Assembly: GCF_963678635.1 (NCBI RefSeq)
Contig: NC_087062.1
Coordinates: 27,492,833-27,556,832, forward strand
Length of the DNA stretch: 64,000 nt
Source: Symsagittifera roscoffensis
Taxonomy: Eukaryota > Xenacoelomorpha > Acoela > Convolutidae
Reading direction: 5' to 3'
Made by a program: the position numbers and the translations under genes. Positions 41,668 to 53,600 of the stretch are shown in pieces. The notes beneath the pieces are model-generated. The model ran no database searches and was not told the DNA's origin. It worked only from the letters and a program-made list of their open reading frames with translations. Position 1 is the first letter of the stretch; every line of letters starts with the position of its first letter.

Positions 41668-42104
41668 GATGCATGTCGGTCGCTTAACGAGCCATCTTTC
41701 GTTGATCTAATGACTCGAAGGCATTGAAACTCATTCATCGTCACGCTTCTGTGACCTACATGAACCCATTTGGCTTGATTGATGCCAATGGTGAATGCGT
41801 GTTGAAAGTCACATCTGAAGAAAGGATTGGGCATTACCATTAATCCCTGGATTGAGATCAAGTTATGCGGTGTTTTGTCTGAACTTACCCGTAGCAACGT
41901 TTGATTTGCATTTAACGTTTTGTAAGGTTGAGAAGCTCCAATTAATTGTTTGCGTTTTTTATAGAAATGTTTTAGTTTCCTTCTTAAAATCAGCATGTGT
42001 ATGAGCATATTGTGTCTTAAGTAACTTCTGTTCTCATTTAATTGCATGTTGCATGTTTTAATTGTCTTTTTTCTGCATGGTATGCATGGTATGTGTGTGT
42101 TTAG

Positions 42105-42196
42105 GTTCTCTATTATGACATCAGATCTTCAGCTGACCTCGAAAACGTTTCCTTCATTTTCTTCCTGAAGTTTTTCAACTTCTGCATTTGCTATTT
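42105..42196 (+). CDS. Slo2: Slo2 exon 7: S4-S5 linker and S5
   Basis: Acceptor TGTGTTTAG. It encodes VLYYDIRSSADLENVSFIFF and continues LKFFNFCICY, the last being S5. I place the donor at GTTCAC after two bases (TT), because only this gives the phase needed by both downstream pore exons and because it keeps the residue count between FLNCWLAK and LERA the same as in vertebrate KCNT. The donor itself is weak. Confidence 0.8.
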
Positions 42197-42558
42197 GTTC
42201 ACATGGCACGTTTGTTCACTTCAAATATTGGAAGAGAATTTTGTTTCGACAACTTAAAAGCTCGGGAAACAGGAGAAACTGAACAAAAAACAAGATCTTG
42301 TTCACATGCTTTCGTTCCTGACAAAATGTTAGTTAGAAATTGATAGAAAACGTTTAAATTACAATGAAAACTTGAAATTTATGCCATTTGGGAAAAGTTT
42401 CCATGTTTATGCCATTTGGGAATTATGCCATTTGGGAAGTTACCGAAAGAGAGAACTTGTTTCAGTCTCTTGGACTGCTTGAATCCGGTTTTAGTTAAAT
42501 TAAAAAATACCAGAAGTCGTGAACAAACTAATCAGGGTCACGTTTTGTTGTGAACTAG
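42197..42558 (+). other. Slo2 intron 7
   Basis: Non-coding. It contains three close repeats of TATGCCATTTGGGAA at about 42381-42439. Nothing else recognised. Confidence 0.7.
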
Positions 42559-42748
42559 CACTTGTACAATTCAGTGGTTAGAGCGGGCAGGTTACTTCTA
42601 CGAAGAGTTTACACTCTTCAATGCTTTCTGGTTTGCCACTGTGACCTTGGCAACTGTGGGGTTCGGAGACATGACTCCCACTTGGAATGCGTCCAAATTT
42701 GTCCTCATCATTCTCATTTTACTGGCGCTCTACTTTTTACCCTCTGAG
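42559..42748 (+). CDS. Slo2: Slo2 alternative pore exon 8a (filter TVGFGD)
   Basis: 190 nt; acceptor GAACTAG, donor GTTAAG. One base completes the split codon, then 63 codons: IQWLERAGYFYEEF turret, pore helix NAFWFATVTLA, filter TVGFGD, and S6 (SKFVLIILILLALYFLPSE). The Phe in place of Tyr in the filter is known from hERG/EAG-type channels but is unusual for Slo2. Entry and exit phases and length equal those of exon 8b, 307 bp downstream. It is the more diverged of the two, so probably the derived copy. Confidence 0.92.
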
Positions 42749-43055
42749 GTTAAGCATAGCACCAATGAAACCAAAATATCAAAAATTGAAGTCCATGAAA
42801 AGCTGGCTCTCTAATTTTCTTCAAGGGAAACAGCTAACCCTTTTTAACTGCCTGTTTATACTATCTAACAATGTGCATGATTTTATCTCTCCCTTTTGAT
42901 TTCTTAGTGATTGAACAGTTTGCTTGCTTTCAATTTTTCTTATGCTGGAGATCTTTAAGTACTCTAACTAATCTAATGACTAAAACTAGCTTTTCGAAAA
43001 GTTAACAATTGGCAAATTCTTTAATCAGACTGTATTTTTCTCTGCTTGTTTCCAG
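42749..43055 (+). other. Intron between the two pore exons
   Basis: 307 bp, non-coding. No obvious complementary docking site for exon choice was identified by eye. Confidence 0.7.
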
Positions 43056-43245
43056 TATGTTTGGCATCCACTATTTGGAGAGAGCCAACGACCAACACCA
43101 GAAGTTCTCAATCGCCAACTCCCTCTGGTTTGTGGTCGTCACTTTCTCCACCGTCGGCTACGGAGAATTCGTGCCCTCCTGGGTGCCTTCTAGAATGTTC
43201 GTGGCTGTCACAATATGCGCCGCTCTTATGGTCATACCCATACAA
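43056..43245 (+). CDS. Slo2: Slo2 alternative pore exon 8b (filter TVGYGE)
   Basis: 190 nt; acceptor TTGTTTCCAG, donor GTAAGC. 63 codons: FGIHYLERANDQHQKF turret, pore helix NSLWFVVVTFS, filter TVGYGE, S6 (SRMFVAVTICAALMVIPIQ). Closer to vertebrate KCNT than exon 8a, but with Glu where the usual filter has Asp. If it followed exon 8a in one transcript it would be read out of frame and stop at a TAG at 43191-43193. Confidence 0.95.
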
Positions 43246-44199
43246 GTAAGCAATCGGTATCACGGTCATACTAGGGCCATGATACATCCCACCGCCTAGG
43301 TATATTTTTTCAGGTTTCTTGCGCGTCTTTCAAGTATCTAGTTTTGTTTTAGACCCTGCAGTTAAGTTTGGCTTTAATGAAAATTGTTGTTATGTACTTT
43401 TCTGACCAGAAGCATTGAGTAAAATTAGAATTAAAACCGGAATGTCACTTGTAGGTTTTAAGTTCAAGTGGATTAAAAGGCTGAAACAAAGTTGACCAAA
43501 AAAAATTGAAATGTCGTTTTTTACTTTATATTACCTAGAAAGCTGAATGGGATTTTAAAATTTGAAAGCAAAATAAACGGCACTGTTTGAATACTAATCA
43601 AGCTGGTTTTCTCTTCGCGAAAATCTTCAGACGCTGACTGCTTGTCTTTTCAACTTTTCTTCAACTCCCCGGGGATTTTGGGAAATCACAAAGGTGTAAT
43701 TAAACAGGTGCCCGATAATAATTTTTAGCTTTGATTGAATTATGCCAGGAAATTTGAACAAAAGATCAATGTATAATTTTCAAAAAGGTCAAAAAAGAAA
43801 AAAAAAACGAGATGAAAGGACATCAATATGAGTAATTTACGGAAACAAACAATCAAAATTTGAATTTTAATTAAATTCTGAAATTTATGGGTTCCCGTTG
43901 GTGCAAATCGACTATAAACACGCGGTAAATGCACCCGTCATTTCCCCTTGCCGACTTTTATCGATTTTCAGTGTTCCGGTCACTAAAAGTCTATCCAATT
44001 TATGCAAGTTCATTCCAAAATAGCCATTTTACATGATTAATCCTGGTGATCAAAACTCTGGATTGTAAGCTAAAATGCCGAGAACTTCAAGATCAAAAGC
44101 CCTTCCCGACATCGTAAGTTTTGCAAAGGAGCCCCTTTCCGTTCGGTTCTATGAATGAGAAAGAATCACTGATTTCAAATTAGTTATTTTTTGGTCTAG
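43246..44199 (+). other. Slo2 intron 8
   Basis: Non-coding, AT-rich; no third pore exon or repeat family recognised. Confidence 0.7.
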
Positions 44200-44364
44200 T
44201 TGGAGAAGATGGCGTTCTACTGGCGGGAGAGGCAGAAGCAGGGCGGCACCTACAGCAGCCACCGGGCGGAGACTGAGAAACACGTGATACTCTGTGCCAC
44301 CTATCTATCCTCAGACGTGCTCATGGATTTTCTCAACGAGTTCTACGCGCACCCCGCACTACAG
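44200..44364 (+). CDS. Slo2: Slo2 exon 9: post-S6 linker and start of RCK1
   Basis: Acceptor GGTCTAG, donor GTTGGA, 55 codons, phase 0 at both ends, so it follows either pore exon. It encodes [16 protein letters not shown], then [20 protein letters not shown] and [17 protein letters not shown] is the first beta strand of the Rossmann-like RCK1 domain that couples ligand binding to the gate. Confidence 0.95.
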
Positions 44365-46061
44365 GTTGGACTGAGTTAATGAAAGTACGTCTAAAATTGG
44401 GCGAAATCAGAGTTTTTGTGTCTCATTTTGATTTCATTTTCAAGAGTTCATATTAGTGCGATTTCTGTCACTCAAATTGGATGATGTATGAAAAAGTTGT
44501 CATTGACACATTGCTGTTTTGAACCTTTTAAAAAATTTTGAGAAAAATTTTACGGGTAAAAAAGAACCAAACCGTTGAATCCTAGCTACGCGTCTTCTTT
44601 AAATTTGTCTCGGCGATGAAAAAAACGATTGAGGTTGACACAGACTTTTTGAAAGTCGTTTTGTTGATTTTTGAATATCCACTAAAAATTCGGTTCAATC
44701 CATCTTTTTTCTTTTCTTTTCAATCTCCGATTTTTATTAGTACTTCAGGGTAGGTTTGCTTTTGAACCAAATTGATCGTTTTTATTAGAAGAGCCTGCAG
44801 GCGTGTGCATTTTGAGCTTCTTGTCTGTCCCGCATTTGGAGCATTTGGATTGATTGACAAATATGAACCGACGGGCGGCTGCATTTCTACAATGCACCAA
44901 ATAGATTAGGGCAGGACAAAATGAGATTCCAGGATGTTATTAAAATTAGTTTTCCGGACTAAGTTTTTTTAGGATTGTTAAAAAATTATATATTATTGGA
45001 GAAAGGATTAGAAAACGCTCAAAACCAGGCCTGAAATGAGTTAATTCCTCAGATCTAAAGCTGAAATTTCTTGACTTCTAGCAGCTTTTACCTGCCTGCC
45101 TTAAGAGTAAATAAGTCTCTATAATGAAGAAGGATTCATTATGTTGAAAGAAGTCACGAGTCTTGCTGTTTTTGTGCAAACAGAAGATTTTTTGCATAAC
45201 CTAAGAATTTTGTGTTGTTGCTCTTTTTTTGAGCCGCAAGAGGGACTGAAAGAGCGCAGATGATGGGCATGCTTAATTTATGACCGTCTCTTACTCTATT
45301 AGTCTTGCCTGCTTTATGATGCTTCGGCGTAAGAATCACAGTATTTATTCGGCATGTGTCTGAGGTTAAAAGCAAACATGAATACTGGTCGCCAAGTAGT
45401 GTTCTGTTTTATACTTCTTAGTGAAATGGTATGAGACGTATGAATTCTTCGTAAGAGCTCCGAAAATTGTTGCGGGGTACTCTACAGTGTAAATCAGTAA
45501 TTTTGATCAACATTCTTGCGGATGTTCGTCTGGCTTTCGAATATTATGTTCTGTTTTTTTCTCCATACAATACTAGGCAGTGGTGTTCTAAACTGAGTTT
45601 GTCAATCTTTTAACTTGAATTCACAAACAGGGAGGCTTTTCTGAAAATTCTAGAGCAGAGCAATCTTTCCCAGAACTTTTTGGGGGTGGAATCTACTGTC
45701 TAATACATGAAACATTAGCGGGACTGGCACGAAATTTGTTACTCTACTTTAAGTAGAACCCACGATAAAGAATGTGGAATTCACTAACAGCTGTAAATTT
45801 TTTTAGTAATTAAACGAACAGCCTATGACAGATATGACAGATTTCTTAAAAGTTTCAATACCGTTAGCTCAAATGCAAAATTGCTTTCAGATATGTTTTT
45901 TTTCTTCGAATTTTTTGTAGCCTTAGATACCGATTCAAAATTATAATGATGAAACATCTGTGCAGTTTTGCTTTCAGAGTCTCAGCTTTTTCTAAGGTCA
46001 TTAAAAAAGTTTTCGTCTTTTTAACGTTCAATATGTTCTATTTGATTATGACATTCAAAGC

Positions 46062-46478
46062 CAGGGGCGGATTTAGGGGGGGGGGGACGCCCTCCCCTCA
46101 GGGATTCGACCCCTTGCCGACCCAAAGGGTCCCCCCTTTGATACTTTTTCAGAAATCCATTTTTGGCCGACCGACCCTAAAATTTTTCTAAAGGCGCCTT
46201 TGGCGCCAATGTATACTTATTTTGAGGGGGAGCGCGCGCCAAAAAAACGCGATTTTTTTGTCAAAATTTTTCAAAAAGTGCCCAAAAACGGCTTTTTTGA
46301 CTATTTTTTCAAAGCCTGCGGCGCAGAAACGTTTGCCCCAAAATAGGGACAAAACAGTGCTTTGGGAGAGCTCGAAAAATCAATTTGGTCGACCTAAAAA
46401 AAAAAAAAAGGTCGTCAAAATTTTCGAATTGTTTTTGAAAATCCGCCCCCCCTCGAGAAAATCCTAGATCCGCCCTTG
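46062..46478. mobile_element. hAT-type MITE, 417 bp
   Basis: Ends CAGGGGCGGATTTAGG and CCTAGATCCGCCCTTG are terminal inverted repeats. Flanked by TTCAAAGC and TTCAAATC, an 8-bp target duplication with one change, the length used by hAT transposases. The interior has inverted GGCGCC motifs and no transposase. Confidence 0.8.
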
Positions 46479-47789
46479 TTCAAATCAAAGCCATAAGATA
46501 TTTTTTTATTAATTGAAACTAGAAAAAAAATGTAATTGTCAATTTACTTTTTTTAAGTATACTCAAAAAATTGGTACCTGGGACTATATGTCAACTGGAT
46601 TATGTCTAAAACTGTCCCTATTCTGTTTAAGTCATTATATTTAAAAAAAAATATGACTGACTTACTGGAAAAAGCGTGATTATCAAAAAATCGCAAACTA
46701 TTAAGCAAAACGAGCCTAAAATTCTGCAAAAAGAGGCAGCGATTATCTCAAAAAAACATCCGGATTGACCTCGCAGTGCAAATCTGTGTTGTTCTCATAA
46801 AATTCGAGAACTGTGTCAGATTCACACCAGTTTCTTTTTAACACTGGTTAAAATTTTTAGAACTGGCCTTTTTTGAGTTTATTGTCTTGAATACAGTGCT
46901 GATTTAAATTATCCGGACAAAACGAACAGCATTAAAAGCTTTAAACGCGTTTTTACCAAACTGGATTGGGATTAGACAAAAAGTTTCTTCAATATTTACC
47001 AAAATTATATGGTGCAAGTTTTTTTGCGAAATTTGAAAATGAATTATTTTGACTTTTTTAGTCTAAGAAACACGCTAGAGCTACAAAGTCAATTGGTGAG
47101 CAAGTTTTATAAAAGTGAGCACCTTACACAGCCCAACATCTGGAATGGTAAAATCTGCAAAACTTTGCGCAAAATACTTAAACTTGTTTTCAAATAAATG
47201 TTTTGCATTTTCGGCTTTCAAGGAAAAATGTTCTCTCATACAAATTTTTGAAGATTTTACTCTTTTATATTTTTGTTGAGCTCTGTGAGAGGCTCACTTG
47301 CGTATAACTTGCTCATCGATTGACCTAGTAGCTTTAGCGTAATACTTTTTGAAATCAAATAGGGATTCTGAAACAATGTGCGCCATAATAATTTCCGCAA
47401 AGTTTGAATTTGAAAATTTGTTCGTTTCGTCCAGAAAATTTAAATCAACACTGAAAGCAGAATCAGTGATGATACAAATATAATTGTTAATTTAGATACT
47501 GCAGTTAATTACAACCTGCCTAGATTAATACTCTATATCTTGCAAGCCTCAGTCAAATTTTTACCTCTGGAAGTTTTAGTTTTAAAATTGTGGCTCGTTT
47601 GTTGAACATGTCTGAGCGATCTGAAAAACTGTTTGAATCTTTTTTTATCTGCTATTACTTTATAGCTGTGATGACTATTTTTGATCTTTGATTGTTCCAT
47701 TCATAATCTTGAAAATGGATCGCCCATAGTTGTCTATGTTCGATGCATGTTAGAGATTTGCTATTCTGATCCTTGCCGTAAAAAGGCTG

Positions 47790-48240
47790 TTTTTTTTTGT
47801 TTCCAAGCAGAATTAAGTAGCGCAAATGAGCGTCAGTTTTTGTCAGTGGTCTATCTTTTCAAGCCATTCTAGACGTGCCTCGGGATGCAAAATTTTCGGA
47901 AAGATTGTTTCATTGTTCACAAAAGGTGGTCTGAAAAATTTGCTAACAAAACTAATGATAGGCTGATTTCTTTTTCTTCCCACCATTTGAAAAATGGGGA
48001 GGAAACTTGTATTCGGGTTCGGGTGTGTTTTAGTTTTTTTTCCACGTCAAATCAGGAACCACAAAAAATTATTGGACTGGGTTGAGTGATATAGCATATA
48101 GCATATTAAAGCCCTTCTAGTAGTGATTAGAACGAAATTTGAAAATTCCAAAAAAATGTACCAGTTTTGAGAAAAAACGTTTTGAAATTTCCAATTTTTT
48201 GTCTTAATTCGAGCGAATAAAGCAAGCGAGCATGCTTACA
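47790..48240 (+). repeat. Member of a dispersed repeat family
   Basis: Shares ordered motifs (GGGGAGGAAACTTG, ATTCGGGTTCGGGTGTG, CCACAAAAAAT, GGTTGAGTGATATA, CATATTAAAGC) with 60400-60700, and more weakly with 38930-39250 and 48880-49200. Confidence 0.5.
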
Positions 48241-48879
48241 ACAGCTGAATTATGACTAATTTAAAACCTTAAAATTTTATTTTTGCAAGGTAAACTAATT
48301 TTTGGAGTTTCTCTGCTTCATTTTGGGAACCAAAAAATTCAAAAAATTCAAAAATTTCCCGCGAAAAATTTTGAATTTTTAAAAATAATTTTTGCTCAGA
48401 TTTTCTAGTCATTTTTTTGCAAAAATTTTACAAAATTTATAATCTAACAAGCCTAAGTTATATTTTCACGTCAGATTTTTTTTATCACACCTAGCAGAAA
48501 AAATTGCACTAAATTGGAAAAAAAAATTTCTAAACTCTAGTTTTCTAAAAACATGGTCAGAACATTGTGCTATTTGCTATCCTTGTTTTTACGTCAGATC
48601 TGCTTTGGCTCTCACTAATTTTATTTTTACGACAATTATATTTTAATGTCAGATTTTTTTATCACATCAAGCAGAAAAAACTACACTGATTTGGAAAAAA
48701 AAACTTTTTACACTGTAGTTTTTTTTAAAATGATGGTCAGAACATTCTGTGCTACTTGCTATCCTTGTTGCAATTGCAATTATTTTGCCGTACTTTTTTG
48801 TCTTTGAATGATTTGGCGACTTGCACAAAGACCTACCCATGTTTTAGTTCTGTGCCATCTCTTTTCAATCAAACCTGAA

Positions 48880-49200
48880 GCAAGGAACATAATTTTTGAG
48901 ATAAAATCTACGTACTGTTTTCTTGTTGTTCCGACCTTTGAATTCGGGTATGTTTTAGTATTTTTTTTTCGTTTCTTTTTTATTCAACTTTTTTATTTTT
49001 CACAAAAAATCTGGTTCCACAAAAAATCACAGACAGGTTCGACAGATATAAAATAATAAAACCCTTTCAATCGTGTTTCGATTGACATTAGAAAAATTTG
49101 AAGATTGGAAAGTTTTGAATTTTTTTTGTTTAATTTTGAGCGAATAGCGCGAGCAGGCATGCGTATAATTGAATTTTAACAGAAACGTACATTTGCTCTA
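48880..49200 (+). repeat. Member of a dispersed repeat family
   Basis: Same motif order as 47790-48240 (GAATTCGGGTATGTTTTAG, CCACAAAAAATC, ACAGATATAAAATA, TCGATTGACATTAGAAAAATTTG), diverged. Confidence 0.45.
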
Positions 49201-49575
49201 GTTAAACTAGGTTTTGAAGTTTTCTAAGCGCTATTTTTGGATACAAAAAAAATCAAAAAAAAAACTGCTACTTTCTTTTTAAATCTTTAAATAAAATTTT
49301 AAGTTCGTTCTTACAATTTTTTTTGTTATTTTTTGACTGAAACTGTTGTCAATCATGCTATTTTTACAAAGAATGTCTAATTTGCTTCAGTTATTGGCTT
49401 TAGACCCATCTTTTTATCGCACAAAAAAAACGACCTTCGATCGAAAAAAAAAATCGTAAGTTTTTTTTTCTGAAATGTGGTTGGAAAACTCTGCCATTTG
49501 CACAGCAACCGGCTATCCTTGTTTTAACATTTGCTATCTAGTGGAGTTCCCTTACTTGAAAAAAAGTGTTTTTAG

Positions 49576-49776
49576 ACTTACTTTGTTGTTCTTCTATCTC
49601 CCTCGGAGCTGGATGCCACCATCAAGATGATTCTCCAGGTGCCTCTTTGGTCACAAAGAGTTATTTACATCCAGGGAAGTGCGCTCAAGGATCAGGACTT
49701 AGTGAGGGCTAAAGCAGACATGGCTCAGTGCTGTTTCATTCTGGCATCTAGAAACGAGGCCGACCGAAATAAAGCA
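49576..49776 (+). CDS. Slo2: Slo2 exon 10: RCK1 core
   Basis: Acceptor GTTTTTAG, donor GTGAGT, 67 codons in phase 0. It encodes [20 protein letters not shown], then [26 protein letters not shown] and [15 protein letters not shown]. These are the best-conserved RCK1 blocks of Slo2 channels; the frame is open upstream of its first ATG, so the real exon starts 51 bases before it. Confidence 0.96.
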
Positions 49777-50035
49777 GTGAGTTATGTTCTGTATATCCGA
49801 ATTGATCATCATAAAAAGTCATGCATCTAACGCGCATTTACATGAAAAAACCTCTTGTTTTCTTAAAGTTAGTGATCAGTATAAATCATTAATATTTGCA
49901 TCTGAGTGGTTTTTTCTCAGATCTGTCTGTTGAATTTTACGGATACTTTTGTCAAATTAACAAGAAAAATTTAATTTTTGAGAACTGTTTAAGCCGTTTT
50001 GATTTGTCTGTATTTATTGCTTACTTTTGTTAAAG

Positions 50036-50144
50036 GACCAGGCGACCATTCTTCGAACGTGGGCGGTCAAGGACTTCTCCCCCATGTGTCCTCTATTCGT
50101 GCAGATACTGAGACCAGAGAACAAATTCCACATTAGCTTCGCAG
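50036..50144 (+). CDS. Slo2: Slo2 exon 11: RCK1
   Basis: Acceptor GTTAAAG, donor GTTCTC. 36 codons plus one base: [20 protein letters not shown] and [16 protein letters not shown]. It joins in phase to exon 12 to give the family motif ADHIVCEEE. Confidence 0.95.
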
Positions 50145-50585
50145 GTTCTCAACTTGCAGCTTGTGCACCTCTGGTCATAAACTTCAGAGATTAAATGGAG
50201 TGAATTCAGATAGACATTTCCCAAATTTTTATCAGTGGTTCCAATCACTTCACGAGGAGGGTTTTATTCACAGAGACAATTATGAGTATCTCATAGTGGG
50301 AATTTAAGTGGGGATTATATTAAAGCTGTATCAGCCCGTGTCGAGAAAAACTGTCTCAACTCAATATTTTCGAGCTTTCAGACTAAATATAACAATTGGA
50401 TCATTGGATGACCTTCAAATTGTTTTCTTTAGCTAGTAAAGACCCATTCGTGCAGTTTTTATCTATTTAAATCACCCGTCTGGAAACAAAAACAGAATAT
50501 AGGAACTTTTTTTAAACCAATTGAACGAAAGACGAACACCGTATTTCTAACCGGATTTGTACCAATTCGCCGCTTTGTGTTGTAG
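50145..50585 (+). other. Slo2 intron 11
   Basis: Non-coding; nothing recognised. Confidence 0.7.
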
Positions 50586-50698
50586 ACCACATCGTGTGTG
50601 AAGAGGAGTTGAAGTATGCTCTGTTGGCCAACAATTGTGTCATACCAGCTGTATCTACTCTGACTACACTCCTGCTACACACACTCAAGGGCAGGCAA
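50586..50698 (+). CDS. Slo2: Slo2 exon 12: RCK1 (last exon found)
   Basis: Acceptor GTGTTGTAG. It encodes [20 protein letters not shown] and [16 protein letters not shown](Q). Two donors are possible: CAA followed by GTGGCT (exon end 50698, phase 0), or a GC-type donor AG followed by GCAAGT (end 50694, phase 2). The following exons are not in the window or are too diverged to see. Confidence 0.93.
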
Positions 50699-53600
50699 GT
50701 GGCTTTTAATATTCTACACCCAATCACGAAAGACTATCAGAATGTCAAACTGCCAAACTGGTCTGCTCATTGATTTGATAAGTTCCGATTTGTCATTGTT
50801 TTTCTCGCACAGATATATCTTCAATCCTTTTCAAGATAGAAATTGAGTTTTCACAAAATCTATAAATCCGGGGGTACCGTGCAAACATCAGAAATGTCAA
50901 ATATCCAATGAACCAAAACGCTTGCAAACATCCACAAAAAAAACATATGGGTGCAATTAAACGATTTCTACCGTTTGCTTTAAAGATCTTGTATTGAAAG
51001 AAAAAAAAAGTGGCCACCGCAATCAGGGGCGGATCTAGGATTTTCTCGAGGGGGGGGGGGCATTTCTAAAAAAAATGGAAAATTGTGTCGACCTTTTTTT
51101 TAGGTCGACCAAATTAATTTTTCGAGCTCTCCCAAAACAATACAAAGAGCCTTTTTTCGCCAAAATTTCTGCGCCGCGTTTTTGACCAAAAATTTTGACC
51201 AAAAAATTGCGTTTTTTCGGCGCGCGCTCCCCCCTTAAAATTTAAATATATTGGCGCCTAAGGCGCCTTTACAAAAGTTACAGGGTCCGTCACCAAAAAT
51301 GGATATCTCAAAAAAATAGTGCAAAGGGGGACCCTCTGGGTCGGCAGGGGGTCGAATCTCTGAGGGGGAAGAAGCGTTCCCCCTCCTCTAAAGCCGCCCC
51401 TGACCGCAATCGTGTCAGTGTATCGCAGCTTCCCAACAAAGGGCAAGTTTAAATGAAAACTAGAACCAGTTATGGTCACGAAGCGTTGACGCGCGCTTAG
51501 CGTGCCTATTAGCGACCTTTAACCAAATTTTTGCTCAGTTGGAACGGTGTTTTGTTTTAACACAACAAGCAAAGTTTGTATGATAGCATGAACTTTCTTT
51601 TTTTTCCTAAGTCGCAAATATTGTTGTGACGCAAATATTGTTGCGACAAACTGTGTTCATTTTGAAAGTGCTTGTTTTGATCAATATCCAGCTATTACAG
51701 CCAATGCTAAAGATAATAACACAGAATCACAAATAGCACTTTAGCTTCAAGGTATCATGGATCTCTAGCGTAGGGAAGTTGACCCGCAACAAAATAAGAG
51801 GCTTCAAACCTGGGCAGCGTCTGATATTTTGAATGAGTTTTTTCTATTACTAGTTAAAATGCGTCCGCAATATGCATTGAGGCATGTTACCTGGTAAATT
51901 TCTTTTTTTTCGAATTGACTGGTAATGCTAATGCGCCATAATTGGCTTGCGTCACTTGGCAATTATGTAGACTCATAATTGGCGTGCGTCACTTAAGAAA
52001 CTTTGTAGGCCATATCGGTCATATTTTTGCTTGCAACTTCGCGTCTCTGTTAAAATTCGAACGCCATACTACTATGACAGAGAGGTACCTCGGAACTAAC
52101 CAGGTCCTTCGAAAAAAAGACACCGAGAGCTCTCAAATCGTTTAACAATTATGATTTCGCCATTCAAAAAAGACGCCGCAGTATATTCTCAAACAAATTT
52201 TATCTTTTGTTATTTTGTAAAAACCTCCCTCTTCATTTTAAACTGGAAAAATAAAAATCAGCCAAAATTGTGTTTTGATGACAAATAAGTTAATCCAACT
52301 ATGGTTCTTATACCGTAAAAAGTTAAAGCGAGCATATTTCTTGATATAAACAATATATTAATTATAGTTCTTAATCTGAACATATTTTGCAAAAATTTAA
52401 CACGCGAAGTGCATGCGGGACCTGTCTATCATAGTTGATTTTTTTTTGCGGAACCTTTCTATTATAGTGGTACCATAATTTTTATGTAAGTTCGGATGTT
52501 TGACATAGCGGATTTTTGAAACATCGGAATTTTGTCCTAGAACAAATTCCAGGTGAGTGAACGATAATAAAAAAATCCGTTCACTCGTAATCTGGTGATA
52601 GTGCAAATAATGACGCAAACTAGGTTGCGTAAGTTTTATAATGAGAGTTTGCCATAAAGGAAGTTTGCTATTTTGGGATCATTTTTTGTTAGTTATGAGA
52701 GTTTGAAAGTTGGCAAATGAACGCGTTTTTAATAGTTAGCGCACAAAATGCCTCGTCTTGTAAAACAAAAAAAGGCAAAATCCATCTAGCGTAGTTAACA
52801 TAAAAACTATTTTAAAAGTATCAATTTTTCCATCAAGAATGATTTAGAAGCTTTCCTTAAATTTCTCATAAACTGTGGATTCAAATAGTTTTTTTGCTAC
52901 CCAAATTCAAATCTATGGAAGTCTCATTTAACCCCTACGTTTACCAAACCTATTTTATAACCCCGTAACAAGATAACCCAACAGCAGTTTAACCTCCTCC
53001 CCCATTTTAATGCTGAGAAAAATTGGAAGATGCTAAAATTTTTAAATTTTAAAATTTTTTTTTCCAAATTACCGCGACTTATGAACTCTTGCGGTCAAAT
53101 CATTGTGCTACTTGCAAAATAACCTTTTTTTCTACTCTACAACCAACCAAGTTAGTACACTTCACAATATACTAACTGGCGACAAAGTTGGCCATGCGGT
53201 GAAAAAGGTTGAAACGGATATCCCTGAAAGCTAGTCAGCTCCTTAATATCCATATCGATAGCGTCTCAACCGATAGCGTCTCATTCAATAGACCAGAGCG
53301 CGCATTGAGCAAGCTTGGTTCAAATATTTATTCCAGTTTTGATGTTGCAATAGCTCATCGAGTTTTCTTGTTGTGACGTGACACCTGTTATCCTGAAACT
53401 AACAAAGCATAAAAATTTTCAGTTTTCGGACTGTGGTTTCAAAAGTGTTCAAATTTTATGAGCTTAATATGAGTGAAAATTATTGAACGAGTAATTTTAA
53501 GCAACTTGCACTAAGAAAAACTGAATAATTTAAAAATTTTGTCTGATGTCGCAATTTTTTGCAGTTTAGACCTCTAAATGAGCAAAAGAGAGAATGCTTC

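Larger units (their letters stand above)
36487..42104 (+). other. Slo2 intron 6, part downstream of the retroelement
   Basis: Non-coding on the + strand. It holds a complete TGTTCCGACT-family element (37418-37917), a dispersed-repeat copy (38640-38890), a member of the CTATCCTTGTT family (about 38930-39250), and on the - strand a short secreted-protein-like frame (41404-41667). The rest is AT-rich without recognisable features. Confidence 0.6.
44365..49575 (+). other. Slo2 intron 9
   Basis: A 5.2-kb intron. It holds a hAT-type MITE (46062-46478) and at least two members of the CTATCCTTGTT family (47790-48240 and 48880-49200), with their shared end also near 48550-48590 and 48735-48770. The small frame at 45154-45375 (- strand) has no supporting feature. 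Confidence 0.65.
12716..50698 (+). other. Slo2: Slo2/KCNT-type potassium channel gene (3' end outside window)
   Basis: Thirteen coding exons found here encode a six-transmembrane potassium channel followed by the first RCK domain. Family signatures are the pre-S1 segment with KERLRLYFIKNQRSS, the S4-region FLNCWLAK, the pore signatures [21 protein letters not shown] after S6, and RCK1 blocks [31 protein letters not shown] and WAVKDF. Known Slo2 channels sit in the plasma membrane as tetramers opened by intracellular Na+ or Cl-. All donor and acceptor phases agree. The exons are richer in G+C than their introns. The gene is interrupted by an 18.8-kb retroelement in one intron. RCK2 and the C-terminus were not found. 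Confidence 0.93.

Noticed and set aside
42559-43245. Two pore loops in one protein (two-pore-domain channel)
   Set aside because: Each exon is 190 nt and enters in phase 2 but leaves in phase 0, so joining them puts the second out of frame with a stop; both also align to the same pore-S6 segment.
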